Shown: positions 11,001 to 24,628, numbered from the stretch's first letter. The stretch: 64,000 nucleotides of DNA from Hirudinaria manillensis (GCA_034509925.1 CM067530.1:2209001-2273000); one strand, 5' to 3'. Program-made: numbers and translations. Notes: generated by a model not told the origin, from the letters alone.

Positions 11001-14000
11001 TATTATATTTATGGTTTATTAATTTACCTAATAGATTAGTAAGCAATTATCGTATCATAATTTTCTAACTGTAATTTGTATCAAACGTGTCCAGAAGATA
11101 CTCGGTTCTCTGAGATTGTTGACAAAACACCTCCACAGAACAACATAGAATTGTTTGAACCACGAGGCCTTGTACCTGATTGGTAGGATATATTTGGCAA
11201 GTAAAATTATTATTTAACAAATTTCTTCTTTTTCTTTTTTTTTTAATTCTATTTTTATTCTATTATTCAACTTTAACTAATCGTGAAATAATAAATAATA
11301 ATATTTCTTCAATGTTTAAGAGATTATTAATGTTACTTCATAAGTGATTTGATTTGATTGGTTGAAGAGACTTACGGTGATTGGCCAGCAAATGCCTCCT
11401 CGTCAAACTATCGAAATGAAATTTTAACTCATTTAATTATGCATTCTTTCATGCATTAATTAATTCAACAATTTGTGCATAAATTAAGTAAACAGCCAAT
11501 CGTGAATCACTTAATTCTTCAATCAAGCAATCAATCAAGCAAGCAGTCAATCAAGCAAGCAATCATTCAAGCACCAGTCACTCCATCGGTATATGCATTC
11601 CAATCACCATTATTCCTTCAACGTGGAAATTGGCTTCTTCAATATTTTCTCTGAGCTGTTTAGCATGCTTGGTCATCAAAAAGCCGTCACAGATTTTCTA
11701 GAATTTAATAATTTTTCCATAATCTAATATTTAGTAGAATTAATTGCTGAATAATTTTATTGAATAATTGTAAAAGCTCCAAAAAAATTAAATTTTTTAA
11801 ATAAAATAGGTTTCTGTTATTATCTTCAACATGATCATGATGACCGGTTTAATATTCACGCGTGCATTCATTAATTTGAAATCGACCAATCTCACTTCAG
11901 TTCTATCTTTTGACTCCGCCTCCATTCCGGGCTCGATTGCCAAGACCCTGACAAAATGGTCAGCTGGGTTGTAGTTGAGAGGCATGGGATAGCCGCAGCT
12001 GATTTCAAAGTTTAAAATTAATTATAAGTTAAGGGTTAATAATAATTAAAGTAATGTTTATTTCATACTGTTATTTCTAATCGAATAATACAAATGAAAA
12101 TAAATTAAACTAGGTCTTTGCCAGCCAATGAGATGATGGTGTTGCACTGCAACCGTTACCTTTTGAAAAACTCTGACGCCTCATTGGCTGGACCGATGTA
12201 GGCAACCCTACCCTCACTGAGAAGCATCAACCTGTTAACACATCACATGTCATCATACTTTAGATCAGATGTTGTCAGTGATGATGGTTATGATATGTTA
12301 ATGATATGACTTATCTAAAACCGTTGTGGTCATCGTCATTATCATTTTAATCATCGTTATCACAGCCATCACCTCTTGCTACTCACTGGTCAAAGAGTTC
12401 AAAGAGTGAAGACGACGGCTGGTGAATGGTGCAGATGATCGAACGACCTTTCTTAGCCATGCTTTTCAAGGTCACGAGAACGTTTTGTGCCATGTACGAA
12501 TCGAGACCTGAGGTCGGCTCGTCCAGAAACATGAGCGGAGGATTGGTTAATAGCTGTCCATAGTCCAATCACAGTCAAAGTATTTTAAAGTTCAAATTTA
12601 GAAGCATCTAATTGGCCAATTCAAATTCGAGTTCGACCAATCACAAAGCCCCACCTCGGCGGCAAAAACCAGACGCTTCTTTTCTCCTCCTGATATGCTC
12701 TTCTTTTTGCCAGATTCTCCAATAAAATTGTCCGCACATTTCTGTAGACCCATCTTTAGGAGAATAATCCGCATATTTATATATATTTAATATTTGTAAT
12801 AATACATCTTATTATTGTTTAAGTTTTGATTATTTGATTAATTAACCTCTTGCAGAACTTCCTCAACTCTGTCTTCTCGTATTTTTGGAGGGATTTCCTT
12901 GTCCATCCTTAACTGAGACTTTAGAGATAAAAAGTTTTTTTTTTCTTTTAAACCTACTTTTAAACATAAAGTAATTATTATCATCAAGACAACAGAATAT
13001 TATTAAAATAATTAAATTATTAATTACACAACAATTCTAAACTCTACTTAAGGACATGATAATAAAAATAAATAAATAAAAAATATCATTTGACTTTTTT
13101 TGCAAAGAAATAAAAAACGGCCAGACCTGAAACCAAAGGTGTTCCCTGACGGTTATGGTTGGCAGGAGTAGGTCTTCCTGCTGGACGTAGGCAGACACGC
13201 TGGGCATGGCACTCCCTATTCTGCCCCCATTGACCCTGACCTCACCTTCAACTATAAGGTCGCCCCTGTTTCTATAAGTCAGCACGTTCAGTAGGGTGGT
13301 CTTTCCAGATCCGCTGATATTTAATTATGTTTAAATGAGTGCTACCCCGTTAATCAGTTAACTAATAACACTAATAGTTTTAATATTGCATTTGTATTGC
13401 TTGTCATGCCATAACCATAAAGGCCAATATTCTCAAAATCAATGAGTGGTACCTTGCTCCCAAAATAGCCAACAATGTGCCCGGCCGTACTATGCCACTG
13501 ACTGAAAAGGCAACATATGAATAAGGCAGTTTAAATGTATTTAAATAAATGTCTAAATGTCCAAATAAGTAAAGTTTAACTAAACCTTAAAATGAAAATA
13601 ATTATAATTGAACGGATTAATAAGTTTAGAAAAAGATAATTACAAATTTACAAGGACAAAATCCTTTTAAACCATTGTGAAGGATGTGCTTCTGCTGGGG
13701 TCCCTCAGACGGTATGAGTGCCTGCGATTCCACGTCAAATCTGGAACCATTTGGTGAGTTCCTCTTTCCAAATGCATTGATTTGCTTTGACAAGAAATTA
13801 TTTTCGAATAATAATAATAATAATAATAACAATAACAATAATTTAAGTTATAATTCATTATCATTGACTACTACATTGATCGCTGCCAGTTTATCTGTTT
13901 GCCATGCATCAATTCAAATACAAATATTTTAAGAAGTCATTTAATGATTTTAAATTTTAACAATTTTTATTAATAACATCGATGCTTTATTCATGAATCA

Positions 14001-14964
14001 TCACGTGCCACGCCCACCTTGACAGGAACGCTGACGCTGATCTGATCCCAGGTGAGAGTAATCCCTTCCAGAACTTCAGAGAAACTCATCCGACGTAATT
14101 CTGTCAGTCTCTGGTACAGAGGAGAATACACGGTTCCGTAGTTTATTGAGCTTCTTAGCGATTTGCCTCTGATGCTAGGAGGTGATTAAGTGAGATGGAA
14201 CATGTAAAATTTCACCATTTGGTGAGATAACAAAGTAATTAAAATAAATAAAGGCATCTGGTTCTATTACTTCCTTCGGAATGTACATCAGTTAAGTCGT
14301 ATTCACTAGCATTGAGTTTCTAGAAGGTTGAGTGAGTTCATAATTCCAGTTCAACCCATTTTTTTCAAGTAACGATCTTAGAATGTTACTCGAGTTATGA
14401 TGTCTAGTTATGAATTAATAATAATCGGATATTGACTCCAAGATCGACCTCTCAAGCGCAATTGCTTCTCTCGATCCTGAACGATCTCGATCGGGTCTTG
14501 GAGATTCTTTCAGTTGTCTGAGAGCCGGCTGGATCAGATACTGCTTTCCTAAGATATTGGCATCTTTTGGGAGAAGTGGCTGTCTGGAATCTGCTGAGCT
14601 GCCAAATTCGTCTGGCAAATCGTTTCGAAATGGAAAGGTTTGTCTGGGTCCAGGATAAAGAAGGCCCTTTTTGGGCTGACCCTGCCGTACATCGGGCTCG
14701 ATTGGAGCAGTTCCATCTCCAGTTTCGAGTTTCGGATCATCAGACCATTTCTTACTATTTTCCTAGAGAAGAGCAATCGTCTCAAATCTTATTACAGTGT
14801 ATTGCTGAAAATAGAACTGTGAACAAGTGAAATATTACTTCCAGCTCAGAAAATTCTTTCTCCGAAATACTTTCAACAGCCTTTACTTTTTTTACTTCTA
14901 TTTCTTGACGATCTTGAAAAATGTTTTCGGTCTTCTTGGGCACGCCATGCTTGCTGTCATCCAT
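8093..14964 (-). CDS. ABCG (white-subfamily) half-transporter B, complete, 22 exons
   Basis: Predicted 816 aa. Exons (minus): 14964-14839, 14762-14437, 14174-14018, 13784-13673, 13501-13453, 13313-13127, 12918-12847, 12753-12655, 12553-12387, 12231-12160, 11998-11896, 11697-11623, 11407-11376, 11175-11070, 10662-10531, 10076-9984, 9779-9722, 9602-9525, 9392-9287, 9051-8951, 8587-8517, 8221-8093. All introns are GT-AG and the phases sum to an intact frame. A disordered N-terminus of about 150 aa precedes the NBD. Walker A is GASGSGKTT (K261), the signature is ISGGEKKR (about 364-368), Walker B is [10 protein letters not shown] (D387/E388), and the H-loop is IHQPS. The membrane half carries the white-type landmarks [37 protein letters not shown] and [14 protein letters not shown]. 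It ends with a last TM segment and a basic tail. Half-transporters of this group dimerise to export pigment precursors, lipids or xenobiotics; the substrate here is unknown. Exon 12 could be 24 nt longer and the exon 4 acceptor could be 13763. Confidence 0.93.
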
Positions 14965-15767
14965 CCTAAATCCGTGATCGATAGCTCATGTTCAAAACAC
15001 ATCAAGCCGTTCCTAACAGCCCCTTAATGAAGTTGGTTAATCGTTCGTTGAAGTAATAAATAGACGTCCCTGAAGGAAAAAAGTCTTGACTTTGTACTCA
15101 AGTGACTTGTGAAATTAACCAGCACTGCATTTATGTTGGGCATTGTTCGACCCAGTTATAAGGCTGTCTGATAGATAAACATGAAACGTGAAATTATGAA
15201 TGTGTTTGGCATCACGGATTCTAAAAACATCAAACATTAATTTGCACTAATTCATAAAAAATTTTTCAGACTACCCCGACCCAGTTTGTTGACTACTCAA
15301 CCAAGAATGTTCGCTTTTCTCTGCTAATCTCGTTTAAACTTATATTTAGAGATAATATCTCAAACGTGAGACCTTATTTAAATATTCCTTGTTCCAATAT
15401 CCAATTCCTTCTTATTTGAATGTCATATATCTAATAGACAACTCAATCGGAGCCCGGTAAATCAACCGTCATTATTGATTGTATTGATCTCAAAAGTGAA
15501 ATTATGATGTAGCTAAACAGGTAGCCACTATCAAAAACGCAGACTCGAGAAATAACAAAATTCACCGATCAAAAAATCATATTTAGGAAGCCACCATCCA
15601 AAATCGTCGATTAACTTATGATCGAGAAACGTCGAAAACATCAAACCGATTAATCCGGCACGCATCGTCATCCCGCTAAATCAGGGCTGCCTCCAGACGT
15701 ACAAAGTCTAGAAACTGCAGAGCAAAAACAACAGAGAGTTGCTCGGGACGACAAACTGCTATAGCCA

Positions 15768-15828
15768 ACATCACCACCATCGTCGTCATCATCATCATCA
15801 CCATCACCACCATCATCATCATCATCAA
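15768..15828. repeat. (CAT)n-type imperfect microsatellite
   Basis: Imperfect run of CAT/CAC/CGT triplets. It opens artificial His-rich and Asp-rich frames on the two strands. Confidence 0.9.
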
Positions 15829-17319
15829 TGTAGTTATTGCATTTCAAGAGGCTCATACAAGAGGATAACCATTGATAATTGTTTACACTTAGCAACCCCC
15901 ACTGGTTGTCTCTCCAAACAACAAGTCAACAACAACAACAACAACAAAACTATCCTTCGAAGCTACGGTGGAAACGATAAAGGTTTGCAAAAGTAAAAAA
16001 TACTTTAAAAACAACAACAACAACAGCAACGTCGACAACAGAACGGCATCTATAATACCAAGCAGGGATAATACCATACTTGAAAAGAGGAAAACGTAAA
16101 TCAAATCAAAGCAAAAACGGAAGTAGCCAAAAAAAAGTAGCCAAATTCAAGAAGATTGCATCACAGGGGGTCAAAACAAAGGTAAGGATTTGGAAACGGG
16201 AAGGTTTTAACGAAGAAGAAGTTCAAATTCAAGTTCAAAACAAGGAGAAGAAAAACAAAGACGCTTTGTTTATAAAAGCATATAAAAAATTTTATATTAT
16301 TTTTCCTTGACTTTTTGGAAAAAACAAAATTCGATAAACAAAGCAAAACTAGTGAATGAATAAATTAATTCACCATTGTCTATTTACAAACATGTCGCCA
16401 TCATTATCATCACGTTTCACCACTACCACATTTCTCCACAACAGTCAGGCAACAACTCCATAGCCTTTTCTGTATGTTTTGACAGTGATGATAATGATGC
16501 CTGCCAAAAAAGTATGTCGAGCCAAAACATGTCAACATCGCTCCAACAAATGACGACGACAGGGGGACGACCGCGATGTGAATTACATAATTCTTCTATT
16601 AGTCAGACTTTGTACCTTAATGCAATCTATCATTCTACAGTAATCAGTCTTAATTATAATAATAATAATAATAATGACAAGGTCATTCACTGAGTACATC
16701 ATGACATGAAAACAGCCAACCTTTGCTAACTTGTTGGCATTAGTAGTTAGTAGCATACATTTAACTGTTAGTTAATAAAAGTCTATGCACCGGATGACTC
16801 GATATTCTCTCACCGATCAGTTGCAAGGATCCCAGAATTTTTTTTTCAAAATGGAACGTACATTTAACAACAACAACAAACACTTCATAACATCATGCAA
16901 TTATTAGTAACAGTAGCCATTGAAACAAGTTGTTAAAAAGAAAAAAACCTAAGTTTGAAGAATCAAATCGGTGGACAAAAGAAAACAACAACAACAACAA
17001 CAAAAGAGCCACTGACTTGGAATTACGAACTCATGAATCTCCTCGGAGCAGCACGTTACGATTGCAATCGTAACCATAACTGTAACCAGAGTCATAAAGA
17101 GTCATCAGGTTCTAAGAACAGGATGTATCAGATAGGTGAAAAGTGAAAGAGAAACAGATGAAAATGCCCAAAACACAAAGCTCATCATCATCATCATCAT
17201 CATCATTGACACCAAAACAAAAAAGTAAAAACAAACTTTGACATAAGACCACGGAATATTGACAAAAAATACTCTGACAAATGCCTTTGTGGTTCATCAA
17301 CTATAGCTCTTGCTAGCAA

Positions 17320-17372
17320 CCAATCAATCAATCAACCAATCAATCAATCAACCAACCAATCAATCAAACAAG
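17320..17372. repeat. (AATC)n-type tetranucleotide repeat
   Basis: Run of AATC and AACC tetramers. A similar CAATCAAG/CAATCAAT array lies in an intron of ABCG-B at about 11520-11572, and an ATCGATCAATC-type run lies at 51960-52000. Confidence 0.85.
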
Positions 17373-17499
17373 CTCACCAAAATGACAATGTTTTCGATTA
17401 ACAAGCTTCTAAAAAAATAGCACATAAAAGACGAGAAATCAAATCAAAATTTACAAATCAAGTAATCAAAGTACTTCAAGCTAATCAAGGTGATGTGTT

Positions 17500-17720
17500 C
17501 ATGGTCGAAGAATTCATTCGAGCGTACGCGACGTCTGCAGGCGGCGTCCGTCGGAAGCCAGTGGACCGCGACGACCGACTCTCAGTTCGCGACGACGGAG
17601 CAAACGGTTTCGCGCAACAATCGATCGATTGACTGGTAAAGTGAAGTCTCTAACACTCTATTATAAATAGTAAAAGTTATGCGAGTAGAACCTCGGTAGT
17701 CGTCATCCTCTCCGTCGACC
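17500..17720. promoter_or_regulatory. GC/CpG-rich island, possible promoter or first exon
   Basis: CpG-dense stretch (GCGTACGCGACGTCTGCAGG and neighbours) inside very AT-rich DNA. On the plus strand it holds a 43-codon frame from an ATG at about 17509 that ends at about 17639, followed at once by a donor-like CTG/GTAAAG. No coding partner exon was found on either strand. It could be a distal promoter or 5' exon of ABCG-B (minus strand) or of an unrecognised transcript. Confidence 0.35.
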
Positions 17721-18675
17721 TCCGTTGACTTTCCGTGTCATTCATTCGTTCGTCGTTTGTTCCGTTCGACTCATGACAAATAAGTGGCACGAGAACTTTA
17801 CAATTATTGCACTTTAAAGACGAACGATCGGCCAATGGACTCCAACTAGGTCGCGAACCGACCTCGAAAAGCCTGGATTAAAAAAAGATTTCAAGCCGCA
17901 GCCAGACCGACCGCCGCATCTCCAATCATAAAGTCGGTCGCATAAATTATGATGATTACGACAATCGGACACAGCAACGGGCATATGATGCCAAACGGCT
18001 ATGTTGAATAATGCATCGACGGAGCCATGGGCATCCGCATTTTAATGAGGCAAATAATTAAGCAGGCCAGCGATTATCCAATCAGATTGAAGTGGTTGAT
18101 TGAACTCAACACAGAGAATGTTAACAGTCAATCGACAAAGGACTGTTGGATGGAAGATTAACATGGAGGATTGATTTTTAGCATTCGATTGGCAAGCAGT
18201 CATGATGATGATGAGGATGATGATGACGATGATGATGATAGACAGAAAACCTTTTGGAAAGGTAGAAATCATTGCATCTTCTTCAAATGATTGCAATCAG
18301 AGTTTAAAACCGATCAGACGCTCGTGCAACAACAACAACAACAACAACAACAGCAACGTGCTGCGAAACTTCTTTGTGCCAACAAAACAAAGCGTACGAG
18401 CAACAGTTCTCATCTCGATAAGAAAAACGAAACAAAACAGAATGACAACATGCAAAAACCACATCGTCAACATTAATTATGATAATTACATTAACATCAT
18501 CACAATACACTCACAATAACATTGACTCGTTTCCAGACATAGAGTCCATTTACAACAAAAGAGCAATAGCTCCACCAATGGCCTTTCCTTCTTCTCTGTC
18601 AATCGTTCCAGAAGTTCGATGAACCGGAAACTTTTCTAGGCGTCGCCTCGTCGCTTCCCTCTCTCTCGACGCCCG

Positions 18676-21600
18676 TCACTCGTCCAACGTCTGCGTCAGG
18701 ACGAGAGTGGCGTCGTCGTCGGTCGTCGTGACCACGTCGCTGTTGGATCTCGCCGCGGTCAGCACGAGGGAGGGGTTGGACTTGCGTACCTCCATGGCCT
18801 CCATGTGGGTCTGAAATCGATTGTCGTGTCGTTTATTGTTGTAGGCACGAGTGTCATTGTTGTTGTTGTTGGTGGTAAGGACGACTTAAATTAGGGAGGT
18901 TATAATTGCGAGCCCGCACGATGGCAGAATAATAAATGTTGAAAGTTGAAAGAACTGCTTTAAAAAAAAATGGTGGTATCACTGGTCGATAATATCTGTC
19001 ATAGATAGTATAGAGATAATGACTTCCACATTAGAAGGACATGGTGAAGGTCATTAGCCAAGATCAGGCACAGACAAAAAAACAAGATGGCGAGCAGTCA
19101 AGGGCCGCTCAAAGTCACGAAATGGGAGCTCATCCGAACCAACGAAAACTCCTTTTGTTGTAGCCCCTCTTAACGAAATCAATTAGTTACTGGATTGGTT
19201 AAAATTTGGGGGCACTGATTGGACAGCCATTGCAATCATGTGGAGAGATTAAATAATAACCATTAATAAGTCATAGAAGTTGAAAATTAATTAACCCCTG
19301 GATTGATACAAATCAAGTACAAATCAAGTACGTTGGACATTTGTGCAAGTTAAGTGGTCTGAGCCTCAGGAAAGTTATTTTCATGGATTAACAATGGACG
19401 TGGAAGTAACTTAATTGTTGCGATGAAACAACCAGGATTTCAATTACTTTATAATTATTAATTATTTTAATTCTTTGATTTTCCAGGTGTAATAAGTGAT
19501 TGTTAAGTAATTATATCTTTGTCAGCAATGGATATAGTTAGCATGGTTGTAGTTAGCATCATAACTTCTATTGCTGTTACATCAGCAGTTGCAATAACAA
19601 CAAGAAATAAAAATAATCAATTTAATAAATACAACATCTTATTGTTAATAAGGAAATTATTTCAACCAATAATAACCAGTATTTAATACATACCATTGAT
19701 TACCAATAGTCCAATAGCTCTTGTATCAGCACTAATCAATATAATATTTTTAATATGATGGTTAATTATACGGTGAATTAAATAATGAATTAATTGTTGA
19801 ATTAATTCTTTTAATGTGATAGTTAATTATACAAACCCTCGATATGATATCTCCATTGGTCCTTCTTATCCGATACAAATGCCTGTATTTCTCGCTGGGT
19901 TCCATCAGCACTGGCACACTCGTCTGCCTTTTGGAGCCGCACTGGACCACTGGGAAATTATAGATCAATTAAAATGAAATTTTAACAATTTCGTTTTTTA
20001 ATTACTAATTTTTGCAAAACATATAAAAATAATAAATTATAAACAAATAAAAAAGTAATAAATTATAAAAATAAAATTATAAACATATGAATAAATATCA
20101 AAGTTGGGATTCCTCTTTTTTTTCTTCAATAATAGTTTTCAAATGCAAAGTGTGCAAGAATTCCAAAAGGAATTTTAATGAAGAAGTGATTATGGCTGAC
20201 AACAGGTTTAATTAGGAGAGCGATTATTGAACAATTATTGAACAATTATAGCTCAAATGTTTATATTGCAATTCTGAAGGAATGCAGGAGTGCAACATCT
20301 GCTGAACCAATAGGATTGGAGTGCAGGATGTTTGCAATAGATACAAAAGTCTTGGCTTTAAATCAAAGCTAATTGCAATGTGGCTGGAAAATTAATAAAT
20401 TATGCAAAGGACTTTTCATTAAGAGAATATTAGATCATCATTACTCATTGACATCATCATTAACATCATCATCATCACTCATTAACATCATCATCATCAT
20501 CATCACTCATTAACATTATCATCATTACTACTCATTAACATCATCATCATTACTCATGACTACCTTTCTTGTTAATAATTGATCCATTTTTAAAAATAAT
20601 ACTAATTAAAAATATTCCCAAGCACTTTATATGTTATTAAGGCTTTATCGGACTGAAAAAAACGTTGGATTTGAGACAAAACTTATAATAAGTTATAATA
20701 GAAAAGAATGCATCTCATGAATGACAGCAATGATAATGATAACATTCTGATTGTCTCTCACTCTTCATGATTAAGATGATAGGCAGACATTAAATTCAAT
20801 AACAATTATCATGATAAATTAGGCAGCTTCACTCAATGTTCTTTAAGGTAAATCACAGAAATATATATGTATATTAAATATATACATAATCATTTCATAT
20901 AATTAACAATGACATAACAAAAACCCGACACTCACATCCCAGCTTGTCCAGGTCGTGTTCAATTCCTGACGCGGTGCAGCACCACTGGAAGAGGCTGCCG
21001 ACCGCTGCTACGACCGGCACGAGGGAGAGAACGACCCAAGAGGTCCAGCAGCACGGATCCGCCTGGCACTGGCGGACCAGACTCACCTTGACTGCAAGGC
21101 AATCCAGGGAAACTCTGGCGAGGAGCGCGCCCCTGTCCGTGAAGTGGTCTGCCACCAGGCCGAGCGCCGCGGACCCAACTATCGAAGTCGACGTCACCAG
21201 GGCGGCTTTGGTCTTCAGGAAGGAGGCCACCAACGCGACGCAGCCGCAGAAGACCACGGAGACGAGAGACACGGCGATCGGGAAGACCCTGCGCCAATCC
21301 GAGCCCTCATCGCTCGTCCTTCCTGAAGCGAAGTACGTCGTGCGGTTCTCTTCGTCGTACGACGGGATGTCTAATCCGACGTCGCCCTCCTCTCTCGGAG
21401 AGCGGGAGACGGGAAGAGGAAACTGGAACGACAGGCGCAGGACCACGAGCAGGTAGGTCGCCACGGCGACGCCGGCGGAAATGCAGGTCACCCGACTCCC
21501 AAAGCACGACAAGAGGAGCACGGAAATCAGCCCAGCCATGAGTCCGGACATGAGAGAGGACCCTGCCGTGACCATCGCGGGCAGACTGGAAGCCACCACC

Positions 21601-22213
21601 TCGCAACAGATGATGTACACGAGGCCGGAGAATGTGATGAATGATACAATTAATACTGAAGTCCTCAAGAGCCTATAGCCTAAAATAAGAAAAGGCAAAG
21701 GCTATTGGTTGTAATCGAATCTTACTGCATTATATAAGATATCCTTCAACCATCTATCAAAGCAGTATCATATTATCATCTTTCTGCTCTGCAATCTAAG
21801 AAACACATTTCAAGTCAATAATTCATAAATTAGTATTTATCAGGCTAATTATCACAAAATGTTAGTTTAGGTGCCTTAGAATCGTCTAAGCATTCATCAC
21901 ACAACACTACATTCTGCAAAAGATAAATAACCAATTAGAATGAAAGAACAAAATGTTGAAAGTAAAACCAACCTAAAAAACATAAAAGCAATCCGAGAGC
22001 TGCAACCGTCACGAGGCCAACAGTCGGCCAGACTGAAATATCATCCCAAGAAATGTTTGGACAAGCGTTTGTGATGTTGCTATCCGGTTTTCTGTACAAG
22101 ATGTCCGAAATGTTTATTCCAAAGTCTAGGTCCTCTGATATGCCTATGTAGGTGTGGTTTGGGCTTTCCTTTATCACCCCAAAGGAATTGTTTAACATGG
22201 TGGTTGCAGGCAT
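18676..22213 (-). CDS. TMEM198-like multi-pass membrane protein (DUF4203 type)
   Basis: Predicted 410 aa in four exons: 22213-21973, 21679-20936, 19949-19837, 18810-18676. Phases 1, 1 and 0 agree and the frame is intact. The key landmark is the exon 1/2 junction, which reads CFLGYRLLRTSVLIVSF and matches the CFFGYR-x-FK segment of TMEM198. Six to seven hydrophobic segments follow. The N-terminal segment before the first TM has five N-glycosylation sequons (NNS, NHT, NIS, NIT, NIS), so it is probably extracellular. The C-terminal tail has YRHLYRIRRTNGD, similar to the family's tail motif, and ends in a Thr/Asp-rich stretch. Vertebrate TMEM198 has been linked to Wnt/LRP6 signalling; transfer of that role is inference. 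Exon 2 is much richer in GC than its surroundings. An upstream 5' UTR exon is likely, since an acceptor AG lies just before the start codon. Confidence 0.85.
20438..20570. repeat. Minisatellite of CTCATTAACATCATCATCA units
   Basis: About five imperfect units of 24-33 bp, each starting ACTCATTAACATYATC and carrying a variable number of CATs. Lies in intron 2 of the TMEM198-like gene. Confidence 0.8.
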
Positions 22214-24398
22214 CTGCAGTTTCTGCAAAATATTCCAGAATTAAAATCTACAAATAAATTGTGCTTACCACCTTAATGGTTGCACAGTTCTTTCAAAACT
22301 ATCCAAGCAAAGCAAATTTGATGCTAGATATACAAACGCAAATAAACATTCCAATAACATGTATTTTAACTTTTGAAAATCCGTGTCAATAACATTTCGA
22401 AAAGCACTACCGCAGAATTTACTTCTGCAGAATTCGACATAGTACAATCAAACCAACCTACGAGTAATTAAAGTTCGGTAATTTTTAGCACAAAAGCTTC
22501 TTTATTCTATCTAAATCAGGGTTCCACAAATCACCATTCCTATGCCGCAACATCCAAAGCTCAACCGACGCCTTTTCAACAATCGCACAAAACTGCTTCA
22601 ACATAGAAAACAAGGTGAACAATATTAAAAATATTAATTGTCCTTTGTACAAAATAAGTAAGTGACTTTTAATCGATATTTGTTATAATTCAAGGCTTAA
22701 ATAATTTGTTGAATTTTAATCTTGTAATTTTATCTGTAAATAAATATCGTGAATTTAATCAAATCTATTTCCACGATTAGTGACTTTATTGTTCCCATGA
22801 TAGGCATTCCAGAAGTAATGTTAAGTCTTATTTACGGTTTTAAAGTATTCGATTTTCAATCTAGTGTCGGTGATTGAAGTCTTCCATTCTAAGGAATGCG
22901 AAACCATCAGTTTAATGCAGATAATATTTCTATAATTGTTAAATTATTTAATATCACATTCAATATAATTTATACTAATTGGGAGAATTATAAAATGTTA
23001 AAGGATTTTTTCCTTTAATCATGATCTATTAACTTGTTACATTAGGATGCAATACAACTTTTGACTCAAAGTAATCCATTTAATATTTTCTCTTTATAAT
23101 TAATTTAGTCGTTTTTGCTCCAATCATCATTTATTTATCAAGTAGCAGAAAGTTTGTGTAATTCAAACCTAAATTAGTCTTAGATTCCAAGCAAAAACAA
23201 TGCTGATTCATCACCTCAAATGCCAAAGTTTTTTTTAATATTAAGAATGAAATTTCCCGTTAGCAAGCGATTCAAAGTTGTTGTTGAATGTCTAACATGA
23301 TGGTTGCAGCTTTGTAATTCACCGAACCATGCACAGACATAATTTATAGGGTGGGGTGCAGTGGGGGAATGGCTAGCGGGGCTGTCTCACCCCTCATCCT
23401 GGCGAAAGCTAAAATTAGGTCTCTGAAATCGATAGGCTTCACGTGCAACGTTGAAGGACCAGGTATTTCAGAAGAAGTTCTTAGAGCATGTATTTCTTTT
23501 CCAGTTATTAACACGACTCAAGCATATCTATCAAACAAAAAAAACCACGCTTCTTTTCACAATAATGATGAAAACAAATTTTAAAGTCAATGACTGATTG
23601 CATCCTGCGGTGAAATTAACGTGGCCATTCTTATGTCGCCAATGTTGTCCCCAGCAATAAAATGATCTGTGAATCGTTCACCTAGCGACTATAAAATTAA
23701 CAGACGCGTTCGCATTTCTTTTCAGAGAAGTTGTCAAATGATTTATTCATATTTTTTAAATGCTCTCAAACAATCTTTGTTTACTATTGTCGCCACCTAG
23801 GCCTCAAAAGGTTAGAATTCTCTTGAAGTGACGCAAGTTATTTTATTGAAAGTTAGGTACCCTGGGCACGATTTCACAATTATAGAGGAAATCGTAAAAT
23901 TCAGTCGCTTTTGAAGACATAATGACATTTGAAGATCTTTTATTGAATAAAGTCTTAAAAGTTAAATCGAAAGTGGGCAAAGCTTGTGATCGAAATGATA
24001 AGCTTTCTGTCGATGTTATGTTGTTGCTCTTAAAAATACTAACAACAAGAACAACAACACAACAATAATAATAACAGCAACAATGATAAAATAATGAAAA
24101 ATAATATCAAAGAGTGGTAAAATATTAACTTAAAAACAATAAATAGAATCTTCACGAGCCATTCAAACTCATGATTCGTCGTGAGGAATTTAAAGTTTGG
24201 AAGAAAACAACAAATTTCAACAGCAACAACACCACCAACAACAACATTTAAACTACAAAATATCTCAAAGACAAAAAACGACCATTAAAAAAAAATCCAT
24301 TCAAAATGCAGAAATTCACACATAAAAGGGTGGTGCCTCGGATGAATCTCATCGATTTGTCGGGACCCTGAGACCGTCCAACAAACCACTGGGTACGG
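22214..24398. other. Intergenic region between TMEM198-like and heparanase
   Basis: No supported gene. AT-rich, apart from a small GC-rich patch at about 23350-23470 that has no recognisable product, and CAA-rich simple sequence at 24045-24090 and 24220-24250. It presumably contains 5' sequence of the TMEM198-like gene and 3' UTR of heparanase. Confidence 0.5.
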
Positions 24399-24628
24399 CT
24401 AATCGCGGCAGTGAGAGACGTTGGCTTGAGGGAAGACGAAGAACCCGAAAGTAAGGGGACTCAATGTGATCCTTTTCACCAGTTTCGGCAGAGGCAGGTG
24501 TGGCATTTCGATTTTTGACTTCATTTTCATCAGGACACCGTTAATCAAGACATCCCTGAATGGTTTTTTTAATTATAATTCTTTGGTATTTTTGTTTATG
24601 TTTATATTATTGCTATCGTTGATTTTAA

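Larger units (their letters stand above)
14965..18675. other. Microsatellite-rich intergenic region
   Basis: Lies between the ABCG-B start codon and the TMEM198-like stop codon. It holds CAT, CAA and AATC arrays (15768-15828, 16989-17004, 17181-17207, 17320-17372, 18200-18240, 18328-18357) and a GC-rich island at 17500-17720. Open frames in it are low-complexity (His, Gln, Asn or Met runs) and are not supported as genes. It probably includes 5' sequence of ABCG-B and 3' UTR of the TMEM198-like gene. Confidence 0.6.

Noticed and set aside
15739..15996. His-rich open frame
   Set aside because: Produced by the CAT/CAA microsatellites; no domain and no splice context.
20438..20570. Regularly spaced repeat units, considered as a CRISPR-like array
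   Set aside because: Units are imperfect simple-sequence minisatellite repeats in an intron of a eukaryotic gene; there are no unique spacers.
20944..21606. Long plus-strand and alternative minus-strand frames (up to 170 codons)
   Set aside because: They are shadows of the GC-rich exon 2 of the TMEM198-like gene.
23351..23584. 77-codon plus-strand frame in a GC-rich patch
   Set aside because: No recognisable family, no splice partner, and its end runs into AT-rich noise.
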